DNA of 64,000 nt from Chitinophagaceae bacterium (GTDB taxonomy: Bacteria > Bacteroidota > Bacteroidia > Chitinophagales > Chitinophagaceae). The DNA lies in the NCBI GenBank assembly GCA_947447265.1, contig CANFKC010000014.1:40405-104404 (forward strand), given 5' to 3'. Below the pieces are notes generated by a model. The model searched no databases. It was not told the DNA's origin and saw only the letters and a list, made by a program, of their open reading frames with translations. This document shows, piece after piece, positions 1-9,256 of this stretch. The position numbers and the translations under genes were made by a program. Within the stretch, counting starts at the first letter, position 1; every line of letters starts with the position of its first letter.

Positions 1-175
1 AATGGCGGATGCAATTCTCGCTTAATTGTTTGGAAAGCGCTACAGTATCGAGCCCAATGGAGCGACGGAAATTATTGAGAATTTCCAGGCAAACAACTGA
101 TGAGTCATCGTTATGCGCTAATGCAGGCGACGTGAAAAAGAAAACGAGGGCGACTATGAAATTTACGTTCTTCAT
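1..175 (-). CDS. Partial secreted protein, probable CAP/SCP-like domain (N-terminus only)
   Basis: Reading the minus strand from an ATG at 175, 58 codons stay open to the window edge, so the 3' end is missing. The first ~20 residues form a clear Sec signal peptide: MKN start, hydrophobic stretch VALVFFFTSPALA, then cleavage before HNDD. The next residues (LEILNNFRRSIGLDTVALS) resemble the opening helix of CAP/SCP domains, where a short 'lN.fR...gl..l..s..L...' pattern precedes the first ligand histidine; a His is the last residue visible. The signal peptide is seen directly; the CAP assignment is inference from a short stretch. It lies downstream of and in the same direction as the 369-998 gene, about 190 bases away. 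Confidence 0.55.
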   Translation of the reverse strand, partial: MKNVNFIVALVFFFTSPALAHNDDSSVVCLEILNNFRRSIGLDTVALSKQLSENCIRH

Positions 176-368
176 TGCGGGTAGCGCTTTAGGTTAATTT
201 GCTAAGGAACGTTGATGAAATAATATCTACGACAAGATGCAGTTATTTTTCCCTTATGCGAAGCGGTAAAGCCGCGAACAGTAAGGTGTTTAAGGGCTTT
301 TTAATCATGCAGCAATGACACGAGAACATGGCAGAGGGTGTACTTTATTATCGTTCCTAAGTACAATA

Positions 369-998
369 CTATTGCGCATCATCCATTTCATGCGCCTGTA
401 GCATTTGTTCCCATTCCGGGCCTAATTGCAACGAGGTTCCCATATACATCTTCATCATCTGCACCATTTCCTCGGCATCCCATGAATAAACCCCTGACGC
501 GAAATAGAGTCTGCCCTGTGGCGTATCAAAGAACAAATTACCTTCCTTGTGCAATGTCTGGATGAGTTGGTCATTTGTTTCAAAACCGAAATAATCGAAT
601 GTTTTACCTTTGAGGGGGTGACCGCTTTTTAATACCTGCCCTTCGTAGTGGAGCGGGCCAAGTAATCGCCAATCGTACCGGCGAATTTGTCTAGAAAATA
701 TCGTTTTTTTAACGAAGGCAATGCATTGCTCATCGAGCAAAATGCATTCACTGTAAAACATACGTAACAGGAAGCGCCTTGTTGCCAGAAAATACAGCGC
801 ACAAGCTCCGAGCCCGGCTACCCAATTCATTAAGTTGAATTTGAATGGCAGCGCCTTAATAAAGAAAACAGTTGCCAGGCCAATAGTAAAAACAAACTCC
901 AGCACGAATAGAAAACGCATTTGTCTACTGGTTCTGTTCCCAATATTTATCAGGAGACTACGGGCTCCCCAAAAATAGGTTATACTTTCTTTTGCCAC
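369..998 (-). CDS. Hypothetical membrane protein with two N-terminal helices
   Basis: 209 residues. I do not recognise the family. Two hydrophobic segments lie near residues 28-47 and 55-72, followed by a soluble region with the alternating hydrophobic pattern of a small beta-rich (PH-like) domain facing the cytosol, then an acidic C-terminus. The start is a GTG at 998: an in-frame TAA lies just two codons upstream (1002-1004) and no ATG occurs before residue 26, so GTG, or the internal ATG near 923, must be used. It lies about 130 bases downstream of lipB on the same strand and may be read through from it, but no functional link to lipoylation is visible. Confidence 0.6.
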   Translation of the reverse strand: MAKESITYFWGARSLLINIGNRTSRQMRFLFVLEFVFTIGLATVFFIKALPFKFNLMNWVAGLGACALYFLATRRFLLRMFYSECILLDEQCIAFVKKTIFSRQIRRYDWRLLGPLHYEGQVLKSGHPLKGKTFDYFGFETNDQLIQTLHKEGNLFFDTPQGRLYFASGVYSWDAEEMVQMMKMYMGTSLQLGPEWEQMLQAHEMDDAQ

Positions 999-1126
999 TG
1001 TTTATAGAGTTCTATGCCAAAGTTATCTGTTACCTAAATGTACGAAATTTCACCATTCAATTATTTAGCCGGAATCTGTTTTCAGTATTATTTCTTTGTG
1101 TCCATCAGGTATCCGCATGGTAAGAT

Positions 1127-1864
1127 CTACTGCAAAACGGCTGTTTCCCGGCTGCTGATAATTTCAGCTTCAAAAACATGGGCAAATTCCACCTTAAGTA
1201 AGTTTTTCACTTCTTGTTCATCAACCTTTCTGCCCAGCTCTTTTTCCAGAGAAGTAACCGCTTTATCAGTAATGCCACACGGCACTATATAATTAAAATA
1301 GCTGAGGTCTGTATTTACATTTAACGCAAAGCCATGCATGGTAACCCATCGGCTGCAACGTACACCCATAGCGCAAATTTTACGTGCCATGCGCTTGTCG
1401 TCAGGGTCTAGCCAAACACCTGTTGAGCCAGGCAAACGACCAGCCTCAATGCCATAATGCGCGAGTGTTCGGATAATAACTTCTTCCAGGCAGCGCATGT
1501 ATTTACCAAGGTCGGTAAAAAAGCACTCCAGGTCTAATATAGGATACCCAACAATCTGGCCTTGCCCATGATAAGTTATGTCCCCTCCCCTGTTGGTTTT
1601 TGAAAACATAACACCAAGTTCCTGTAAGCGGGCGTTATTAACCAGCAGGTTTTCCATATGGCCGCTTTTGCCAATGGTAAAAACATGCGGATGTTCGCAA
1701 AATAACAAATGGTGTGTAGTACCGGGCGATTTGACCCTCTCTAACTCTGGTGTGTTGTACCAGCCGGCTTTAGCCTCAAGATTGGCCTTCATCAGTGTTT
1801 CCTGATAATCCCAGGCAACATTGTAATCAACTATCCCCAGATCCTGAAAAAAAATCGTCTCCAT
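1127..1864 (-). CDS. lipB: Octanoyltransferase LipB
   Basis: 245 residues. Transfers octanoyl from octanoyl-ACP to the lipoyl domains of 2-oxoacid dehydrogenases and the glycine cleavage H protein, the first step of lipoate biosynthesis, in the cytosol. The signature GGDITYHGQGQ..GYPI is at residues 93-109. By analogy with E. coli LipB the catalytic lysine is K162 (in ARKICAMG) and the acyl-accepting cysteine is C196 (in VPCG). HGFALNVNTDL (177-187) is the usual active-site strand. Length is slightly longer than the ~215-aa bacterial norm, with an insertion around residues 31-50 as often seen in Bacteroidota. ATG start at 1864. The E1 beta subunit encoded at 21759 belongs to a complex that uses lipoylated E2. 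Confidence 0.96.
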   Translation of the reverse strand: METIFFQDLGIVDYNVAWDYQETLMKANLEAKAGWYNTPELERVKSPGTTHHLLFCEHPHVFTIGKSGHMENLLVNNARLQELGVMFSKTNRGGDITYHGQGQIVGYPILDLECFFTDLGKYMRCLEEVIIRTLAHYGIEAGRLPGSTGVWLDPDDKRMARKICAMGVRCSRWVTMHGFALNVNTDLSYFNYIVPCGITDKAVTSLEKELGRKVDEQEVKNLLKVEFAHVFEAEIISSRETAVLQ

Positions 1865-1960
1865 AATTGTATATGCAAGTTACAGAGAAAAAGACAGGCC
1901 ACAAAAACTCAATGGCCCGCGCAAAGACCATAAAACATGAAATAATTTAGTGACACCGAT

Positions 1961-2629
1961 CTAGAGAAAGCGGAAACAAGGCCCGAATTCAAGAGCCCAC
2001 CCCTTTATTGATGTGGCGTAGTTGTTGCCTACCGTATTGTCTTTAACCATTTCCGGGGAGCAACCAGCAGCATAAGTACTAACCATGGCCATTACCCCAA
2101 AACGTTTTCTGAAATAGTACTTAACCTTAGAGCCGACCCGAACAATGGCGCCTGGTGCATTATACTGGTAGGCAAAATCTCCGTCATTACCTTTTATGGT
2201 AACACCAGCCAGACCGACCGATAGAAATGCAGAAAGATCAGTATGTTTCGTATTGAAAATATGATAGTTACCATCGAGCGTGACTTCACTCATAAAAGCA
2301 TTTACCTTGCCCTTGGTAGTGGCAAATCCATAAAAATCCTTTGAATTTACCTTAATGATATCTGTACCCATGTTTATCCCGATACCCCAACGGTCTGTAA
2401 GACCAAATTCTACAGTAAGCGGATCCCGGTCGCCATCTGTATTGGTGCTGTGGTGCCCATCTTGCGCAACTGCAGTATTGTGTGTGGTATAGTGTGTATG
2501 TGTAGTTCCTTCAGATAGGCTGATCAACAAAGCTCCTTTATGAAAAGACTGTGCCCTTGCCTTACCATGAAATATAAAAAGCAACGCTATAACAGAGGCA
2601 TATGCCAGTAATAAACGATACCTACTCAT
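1961..2629 (-). CDS. Secreted protein, probable small outer-membrane beta-barrel
   Basis: 222 residues with a signal peptide (hydrophobic LLLAYASVIALLFIFHG, cut after KARA before QSFH). The mature part has alternating short amphipathic strands such as GLTDRWGIGINMGTDI, SAFLSVGLAGVTIK and RFGVMAMVSTYAAG, and ends in a terminal aromatic (GPCFRFL), which is the pattern of small outer-membrane barrels of the porin/OmpW-like size class. No specific family is recognised. ATG start at 2629. It is the last gene before a terminator region and about 95 bases upstream of lipB in the direction of transcription. Confidence 0.6.
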   Translation of the reverse strand: MSRYRLLLAYASVIALLFIFHGKARAQSFHKGALLISLSEGTTHTHYTTHNTAVAQDGHHSTNTDGDRDPLTVEFGLTDRWGIGINMGTDIIKVNSKDFYGFATTKGKVNAFMSEVTLDGNYHIFNTKHTDLSAFLSVGLAGVTIKGNDGDFAYQYNAPGAIVRVGSKVKYYFRKRFGVMAMVSTYAAGCSPEMVKDNTVGNNYATSIKGWALEFGPCFRFL

Positions 2630-2681
2630 AAAATATCTTCTTTAATTATATCAAATATAGGAAAATAATCCAAATAAAAAA

Positions 2682-2703
2682 ACACCCTTTGTTACAAGGG
2701 TGT
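2682..2703 (-). terminator. Rho-independent terminator of the 2726-9064 gene
   Basis: An 8-bp perfect stem (2682-2689 with 2696-2703) and 6-nt loop. On the minus strand it is followed by a run of T (the A-run at 2675-2682), as needed to end the giant gene 23 bases upstream. Confidence 0.85.
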
Positions 2704-2725
2704 CTTTCTATATAAATTTAATCTA

Positions 2726-5700
2726 TTACCAAACAATCAACTTATCGTGATACATTCTACCGTCAACAGTCACCCTGAGTAAGTAGGTGCCGGGGGCTAC
2801 ATCGCCCAAACTTACCGGCACTTTCAGGTCGCTGGCATTCTTTGGTTGAATTTCAGTTATTACCCTTCCTGCAACATCCGTTACCACAATAGCTACGTTG
2901 GTTACATTGCCCGGTATAGCTATTGTAAATTCGCCATGGCTTGGGTTAGGGTAAACTTCGATTGCAGTTTGAGCAACAGAGTTGGTTATTACCCCGGTAT
3001 TGCAGGCCGACGTTGGCTTCACATAAATAGCATGTGTTGCTACTGATGTGCCACATGGGGTTGCAACGGCATAACTAATAACTGTATTGCCTGATGCTAA
3101 GCGATGCACCCGACCGACAGCAGAAACGCTCGCTACTGTGCCAGCCGAGCTTGACCAACTACCACCGGCTGTTGCCCCTGTAAGTACAAGATCCACATCA
3201 TTACAGATAGAATCAGGTCCGCTTATTATGCCTGCAACTGGTACCGGGTTAACCGTGATTGGTAAAGTAGCTACATCGGTTCCGCAAATATTGGTTACCG
3301 TGTAAGATATGGTAGCACTGCCTGCTGCTATACATGCAACATTACCGGCGGAATTTACTGACGCTATTGTTATGTTACTGCTGCTCCAGATGCCGCCAGC
3401 CGATGTAATGGCCAATGTAGTATCTGCACATGCACAAACTGCGGTTGCCCCGGTTATAGTACCCGCCACTGGCATGGTAACAACAGCAACGGCAACGGCT
3501 GCGGTTGCAGATGCTGCGCCACAACCGTTGGAAACAGTATAAGAAATAATTGAAGTGCCCACTGCAATTGCATTAAGGCTTCCGGCAGTGCTAACAGATG
3601 CCACAGCAGCGTCGCTGCTGCTCCAGGTGCCACCAGTTACCGCATCAGTATACACCGAAGTTGCACCGAGGCAAGCAGACGCTGCACCAGCAATAGCTCC
3701 CGGAACCGGAAGCGGGTTAACGGTAACAATATACCGCGCGACCGCTGTTCCGCAACTATTTATAACAATGTAGTTTACGGTATCAATACCTGCAGCCAAC
3801 CCTGTTAAAGTGCCGCCTGAAATGGTCGCAATTGATCCACTGCTCCAGATGCCACCACTTACACTTGGACTAAGCGTAACAGATGAGCCCACGCAAACAC
3901 TTGTCGGACCTGAAATAGTACCTGCCACAGCACCCGTTGTAATGGTAATAACAGCAGACGTAGCTGCACTACCGCAGCTGTTGCTAACCATATAGATTAT
4001 AGTATCAATACCCGCAGCCAGTGCAGTAACTATCCCACCAGTTACAGTTGCACTTGTTGGGTTACTGCTGCTCCATGCGCCACCAGTGGCAGAGGCCGCA
4101 AATGTTGTGGTTGCACCAGCACAAAGAGTGGATGCGCCCCCGGTTACGGTTGCAGCAACAGGCAATGGATTTACCGTTATTGCCGCTGTAGCCACATCGG
4201 TTCCGCATGTATTGCTAATAGAATAAGATACAGTAGCACTGCCCGCAGTAACACCTGTCAAAACACCCGTTGAGCTTATGGAAGCGGTTGACGAACTACT
4301 GCTGCTCCAGCTACCACCTGCAGTTGCACTTAGTGTGGTTGATGAACCGGCGCATATTGTTGTTGTGCCTGTTATGGTGCCCGCCGATGGTACTGGGTTT
4401 ACTGTGATCACCTTTGTAGCAACCTGATCACCATAAACAGTATAGCTTATGGTATCAATACCGGCCATAACACCCAGTACCACCCCACCAACAACTGTAG
4501 CATGGCCATTACTGCTTGCCCATATGCCACCTGATATTGAATTGGTCAGGGTAATAGAACTACCTGCACAAACGGCAGACGGCCCAGCGATTGCCCTGAG
4601 TGTGTCTTCTATTGTATTAATCGTTGCATTTGTAAGCACAGCCGGGTTGTAGTCGAAATAAATAGCAGCGCCGTTACGTATCTGAGTACCAGCAGCTAAC
4701 CTTGGCTTAGGTAAGATATTAAATGATACATAACCATTGCTCGCGGAAAGGTTGGTTGTGCTGTCGGGCAAGAGGACGTTGTTAAAGCGGAATTTCACTA
4801 CATTGCTTGTACCTTCTTGTATCACCACCACATCATGACTTGCACTTACCAACTGTAGTGTAGCCAGGTCAAGGTGATTGCTGATCGTGTCAACAACGGT
4901 AATATCGTAAGCTGTATCAGTACCTGTATTCTGGAAGTGAATCGTGTAGGTAAGTGGTGTCTCATTCGGAATATAGCCATCGACGCCAAATCCAGAAGGT
5001 GACACTTCCTTTTCATTAGGGTCATAAGACCCTCTGACATTGGCGCTCCAGCTAAAATTATTGTCTGTGGTATCCGGATCACTCACAGTAATAGGCATTA
5101 CTCTTGCTGAGTTGCGAATGGTATCACCAATAGCTGCAGTGGTGCGGGTTACAACGTAAATAAGGGGGTTAAAGTCCAACAATCCATGCGATGTAGCAAA
5201 CGTCCAGCTGAGCGTCCTTCCTGAAACACTTGGAGCTGCGCCTGAATACATCCCAACATAAGTCAAATTCGTATCGATGGTAACGCTGACAGTAGCTGCT
5301 TGTGAATCGCATATATACCCCCATGAATTACTGGCCCACAAAGAAATTATTGTTGTTCTCCCGGGGACAAACCTGTTACCACTGCCGGTCACATTCATAT
5401 CTAGTGTTGTGGCGGAACCGTGACAGGTGAAACCAAAGTTCTGGGTATAACTATGGCCCGGAAGAGGAGTTAATGTGTATATACCTGACGATGGGCAAGA
5501 GATGGTAAGCGAGTCCCCTCCAAAACCAAATGAGCTAAAATAATCGGGCATAATCGTGTAGCTGCTGCTATCCACCAAATTCGCAGAATATCTTCCTCTG
5601 CTATCGCACCATACAAAAGTTGTATCATGCGAAGTATTATTAATGATTGCAACCGGCCAATAGCGCAGTTTCGTTTCCAAAGCATCCATGTTGCAATTGC

Positions 5701-8700
5701 CATTATCATCCCTATACAGATATCCAGAAAAAACGGAACAACTGCTCCCTATCGCAAACGCTACTCCGGTGTTGATATTGGTGCTATCCAGCTTGCGATA
5801 TGACGTAATAAATGTACCAGGAAATGAATAGCTGTGCACTACCGTCGCATTGGCCGTGTAATGACCGTGGCCGTCAGTAACGGGAGTAAAATGTACGGTA
5901 TCAGTGGAGCCATCACCAAAGTTGACCAGGTAACCAATTGAGGATGCCGCGGCCAGAGAGCCATGCAACGCCAACGTAAAATTCAAATGAGCCAGGTATG
6001 GTGTCCGGCAAACAAAATTTGTGTCACTTGTCGCGACTGAGGATCTGATATAATCAGAGCCACTCGTTCCGCATGCATCAAGATTGAGAATTGGGAAAAT
6101 CGGGTGAAATGCAGGGCCCGCTGCCGTGCTATAAGTGCCCGTATTTGTAATACCTTCCACAACCAGCGTATAGTTTCCAGGACCTGCATAGGTATGAGAC
6201 CCACTATAGCTATACCCATAGTAAGTACTTCCATCTATTGTGTAGGTAGTCGCAGTATCGATAGTAACAACATGATAAACGATAGATCCATCGCCATGAA
6301 TAACCTTGACGTAAACCGAATCATAAATAGAAGGATGACCGAGCACCGCTCCATGAACCGTGTAGTTTACATTGGCTGGATAGGTGCATGGGGAAGTCGT
6401 GATACTATCAGCAAAATCAACTATCCTTATCTCTCTTATGTTTGTATCTGATACTGCTGGCGCAGGCAGGTAAGGGGTTCTTGCCCCAACCTTTCGTATA
6501 ACATTATAAACGTTGTCAGATAAATAAATATTGCCCAACCGGTCGGCGCATATCCCCCCGATGCTGGCAATTTTCGCATTAGCTGCAAATCCGCCATCAC
6601 CTGTATAACCCACGGCGCTTGTGCTGCCGGTACCAGCCACCCGGTTAGTTATACCAGCACTATTTATCCTATAGATAGCATATATATTACTCAGCAGCAC
6701 CTCGCTGCCGATACATGTAACATACCAGGCGCCCCAAACGCCATAAGGCACAGCGAGACGCCCTTCCCCAAAACGGTCTGACATCCATGCGCTGTCCATG
6801 CTTGATACAGTTGAAATAATACCAGTTGGTACTACTTTCCTTAGGCGCCCATTGTCAGTGAAGTACATATTACCGGCAGTATCAAATGCAATATCAACCG
6901 GTACAGTAAGCTGAGCGCTGGTAGCGGGACCTCCATCACCCGTATATCCCATTGTTCCGGTTCCGGCAACCGTTGTAATTGTCCCGGATCCATCAACTTT
7001 CCTGATGACGCGGTTTCGCTCATCGGCAATATAAATATTATTTGAACGATCTATAGCAATGCCTCCTGGAATATGAAACCGGGCATTTGTTGCTGGCCCT
7101 CCATCTCCTGTATATCCTCCAGTAGCACTTCCGATACCGGCAACGGTAGAGATTGTGCCTGAAGAAACGTCTATTTTACGTACAACATTATTATCGGGGT
7201 CTGTAAAGTATATGTTATTATACGTATCCAGCGCCAGCGAACCCGAACTGATACGGGCACTCGTTGCCGGGCCGCCATACCCACTATAACCCTGTGCACC
7301 TGTGCCAGCAATAGTTGATATGTAGCCCGTCCTGTCTACTTTACGGATACGGAAGTTATTCCGGTCATTAATGTATATATTCATGGAATCATCAACAACA
7401 ATTTTACCGGGAGTGTTCAGATCCGCAGCACTGGCAATGACACCGTCTCCCGAATAACGCCCGGTACCAGGCACCCGAACGACATAGTGATAATAACCGG
7501 TACCGACTACAGTACTGATGGTGCTATTCGAGACATACACACCCAGTGAATAGACGAAAGTATCACAACCAATATTTAATGATGAAGTTATCACTGCATC
7601 GCCAGGCGCAAGTGCATGCACATTTCCAGATGCGTCTACGCTAGCTACCGATGCATTACTAGTGCTCCAGACACTTCCTGCGCCTGAATCAGAAAACGCC
7701 GCAACAGTACCCGCCATAATAGTTGCAGGGCCGGTCATACCCGGAGTAGAAGCAGGGTTAACAGTGATATATTTCAACGCAGGGCAACCGCTTCCACTGT
7801 GATACCTTAATAAGGCTATCCCGGTGCTTATGGCTGTAACCACGCCAGTTGCAGCATCAATTGACGCTATGGCCGGATTGTCAGTGGTCCAAGTACCGCC
7901 GGAAGTGGCATTTGTATATGTATAGGTTGTGCCAGAGCAAAGATACTTAGGGCCTATAACTGGTGGCAGTGTGCTTCTCAAAACATTAACATGGACAATT
8001 ATCGGCTCCCCGCCGATGCAATCATTATAGTACATGAATTGAAAAGTTGTATCATCGGCTCTGATGTGAGGGTAAACAATTACAGAATCGCCCCTATTTC
8101 CGTCATAATAGTATAAATCTGACTCACGAAAGTGATCCCAGTAAAAGCTCCTGGCCCCATAAGTACCCATAATCGAATCTACGTGTCCGTCTGTACCAGC
8201 CAAATCCGTCATACCCAGCATATTATGAAAAAGAGCGGACGTGTCGTGCGCTTCTAACCTAAGCGTATCACCTTCGCAAACCGTTAAGCTACCAGAAATA
8301 ACAGGACTCGGTGTAAGTCCACCAAAATAGTTTGCTTTCATTGGGCTGTAAATCACCGGGCATGAAAAAGCCCTATCCGGGCTCATTACTACTAATGAAC
8401 TACGCATTTTATAAACTCCGGAATATGGAAAATTGTGATATTCGTCAAAAGGGCCTCCATAATACAAATTGGAATCAACAGACACGGTACCATCGCCCCA
8501 TTCCATTGTAAAAGTTCGCTGCAAGCCTCTTAAATCCAAACGATGCCGAACGGGAGCTGCCTGAAGTTCTATAGAGTTACAAGCGCTCCATGGTATAATA
8601 AAGTTAGAAAGCGAATCTCCGAAATAGCTGCAATTCAACACATCGGGGTAGCTACTTAAACCTGCCAGTTCGGCTGTTGCTGTAATTCCCAACGCAGTAT

Positions 8701-9064
8701 CAACCGCAGTAACAGTATAGGTGAATCCATCAATGACATTCTTGTCCCCGGTAAATGTATGCGTCACATTCTGCCCGATCTGGGTAGTTGAGTCACTAAA
8801 CGACCAGGTATAAACAGTTGTAGCGGAAAAAAACATTCCCGTATAACTGCCTGAACTAAAAACCGTGCTATCGGCATGAAAATCTAGGAATGTAGTATCG
8901 CGGTGATACCTCGCACTTCCTAAAAAGTCGGTAACATAAAATGAATATTGCCCTTGCGACGTATTGCCCGTAAACAAAAACAATATTAGAATTAGCGCCA
9001 TTTTAGCGAAACCAGGCACAGTTATGCCGAAATTGGAAATTGGTGGTATACTTTTCATAAGCAT
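2726..9064 (-). CDS. Giant multidomain T9SS-secreted protein with NHL and Ig-like repeats
   Basis: 2112 residues; a surface or secreted adhesin-like protein exported by Sec then the type IX system. In order: signal peptide (ALILILFLFTG..QGQ); PKD-like region (~40-360); two Ig-like repeats (~370-510); NHL-like repeats (~515-870) with recurring GYSGDGGPAT..A....G.A.D..NN.Y..D...N.VRK motifs; PKD-like domains (~870-1100); an SdrD-B-like module (~1110-1180, FSGYLYRDDNGNC); a conserved domain opening SYDPNEKEVSP (~1345-1485, DUF7619/DUF11-like); seven Ig-like repeats, each with the GG.WSSS core and usually two cysteines; and a C-terminal type A sorting domain starting IEVYPNPSHGEF (~2040-2112). 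ATG at 9064. It has a paralogue directly upstream (9257-14365) with a nearly identical C-terminal third. Biological ligand unknown. Confidence 0.9.
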   Translation of the reverse strand: MLMKSIPPISNFGITVPGFAKMALILILFLFTGNTSQGQYSFYVTDFLGSARYHRDTTFLDFHADSTVFSSGSYTGMFFSATTVYTWSFSDSTTQIGQNVTHTFTGDKNVIDGFTYTVTAVDTALGITATAELAGLSSYPDVLNCSYFGDSLSNFIIPWSACNSIELQAAPVRHRLDLRGLQRTFTMEWGDGTVSVDSNLYYGGPFDEYHNFPYSGVYKMRSSLVVMSPDRAFSCPVIYSPMKANYFGGLTPSPVISGSLTVCEGDTLRLEAHDTSALFHNMLGMTDLAGTDGHVDSIMGTYGARSFYWDHFRESDLYYYDGNRGDSVIVYPHIRADDTTFQFMYYNDCIGGEPIIVHVNVLRSTLPPVIGPKYLCSGTTYTYTNATSGGTWTTDNPAIASIDAATGVVTAISTGIALLRYHSGSGCPALKYITVNPASTPGMTGPATIMAGTVAAFSDSGAGSVWSTSNASVASVDASGNVHALAPGDAVITSSLNIGCDTFVYSLGVYVSNSTISTVVGTGYYHYVVRVPGTGRYSGDGVIASAADLNTPGKIVVDDSMNIYINDRNNFRIRKVDRTGYISTIAGTGAQGYSGYGGPATSARISSGSLALDTYNNIYFTDPDNNVVRKIDVSSGTISTVAGIGSATGGYTGDGGPATNARFHIPGGIAIDRSNNIYIADERNRVIRKVDGSGTITTVAGTGTMGYTGDGGPATSAQLTVPVDIAFDTAGNMYFTDNGRLRKVVPTGIISTVSSMDSAWMSDRFGEGRLAVPYGVWGAWYVTCIGSEVLLSNIYAIYRINSAGITNRVAGTGSTSAVGYTGDGGFAANAKIASIGGICADRLGNIYLSDNVYNVIRKVGARTPYLPAPAVSDTNIREIRIVDFADSITTSPCTYPANVNYTVHGAVLGHPSIYDSVYVKVIHGDGSIVYHVVTIDTATTYTIDGSTYYGYSYSGSHTYAGPGNYTLVVEGITNTGTYSTAAGPAFHPIFPILNLDACGTSGSDYIRSSVATSDTNFVCRTPYLAHLNFTLALHGSLAAASSIGYLVNFGDGSTDTVHFTPVTDGHGHYTANATVVHSYSFPGTFITSYRKLDSTNINTGVAFAIGSSCSVFSGYLYRDDNGNCNMDALETKLRYWPVAIINNTSHDTTFVWCDSRGRYSANLVDSSSYTIMPDYFSSFGFGGDSLTISCPSSGIYTLTPLPGHSYTQNFGFTCHGSATTLDMNVTGSGNRFVPGRTTIISLWASNSWGYICDSQAATVSVTIDTNLTYVGMYSGAAPSVSGRTLSWTFATSHGLLDFNPLIYVVTRTTAAIGDTIRNSARVMPITVSDPDTTDNNFSWSANVRGSYDPNEKEVSPSGFGVDGYIPNETPLTYTIHFQNTGTDTAYDITVVDTISNHLDLATLQLVSASHDVVVIQEGTSNVVKFRFNNVLLPDSTTNLSASNGYVSFNILPKPRLAAGTQIRNGAAIYFDYNPAVLTNATINTIEDTLRAIAGPSAVCAGSSITLTNSISGGIWASSNGHATVVGGVVLGVMAGIDTISYTVYGDQVATKVITVNPVPSAGTITGTTTICAGSSTTLSATAGGSWSSSSSSTASISSTGVLTGVTAGSATVSYSISNTCGTDVATAAITVNPLPVAATVTGGASTLCAGATTTFAASATGGAWSSSNPTSATVTGGIVTALAAGIDTIIYMVSNSCGSAATSAVITITTGAVAGTISGPTSVCVGSSVTLSPSVSGGIWSSGSIATISGGTLTGLAAGIDTVNYIVINSCGTAVARYIVTVNPLPVPGAIAGAASACLGATSVYTDAVTGGTWSSSDAAVASVSTAGSLNAIAVGTSIISYTVSNGCGAASATAAVAVAVVTMPVAGTITGATAVCACADTTLAITSAGGIWSSSNITIASVNSAGNVACIAAGSATISYTVTNICGTDVATLPITVNPVPVAGIISGPDSICNDVDLVLTGATAGGSWSSSAGTVASVSAVGRVHRLASGNTVISYAVATPCGTSVATHAIYVKPTSACNTGVITNSVAQTAIEVYPNPSHGEFTIAIPGNVTNVAIVVTDVAGRVITEIQPKNASDLKVPVSLGDVAPGTYLLRVTVDGRMYHDKLIVW

Positions 9065-9130
9065 AATTTTATGTGAGTTAACTTTTCAAAATCAAGTATT
9101 ATTCAAAGTTACTATGGTGCTTACACTAAA

Positions 9131-9179
9131 ACCAAATAAAAGGAACGAACGGTCGAAATTGTTTACCAGTGGTTAATAA
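9131..9179 (-). promoter_or_regulatory. Conserved upstream element of giant gene 1
   Basis: A 38-base block (9131-9168) identical to 14432-14469, followed by two differing bases and nine more identical ones (9171-9179). It sits 67 bases before the start codon of the 2726-9064 gene, exactly the spacing of the second copy before its gene. A further identical 14-base block is at 9102-9115. Probably the promoter and 5' leader; on the minus strand it contains TTTATTTG, one mismatch from the TAnnTTTG -7 box. Confidence 0.6.
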
Positions 9180-9210
9180 AAAATAAAAAATGGATAGTAA
9201 AAAATGAAAA

Positions 9211-9237
9211 AGCCCGGAATATCGAATTTCCCGGGCT
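9211..9237 (-). terminator. Terminator of the 9257-14365 gene
   Basis: A 7-bp GC-rich stem (9211-9217 with 9231-9237). On the minus strand it is followed by a T-rich run (A-rich 9201-9211). Its stem and part of the loop match the ABC-transporter terminator at 14514-14536. Confidence 0.8.
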
Positions 9238-9256
9238 AAACTTTTACTGTGTTTTA

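Noticed and set aside
1578..1805. Plus-strand open frame opposite lipB
   Set aside because: Antisense shadow of lipB with no independent support.
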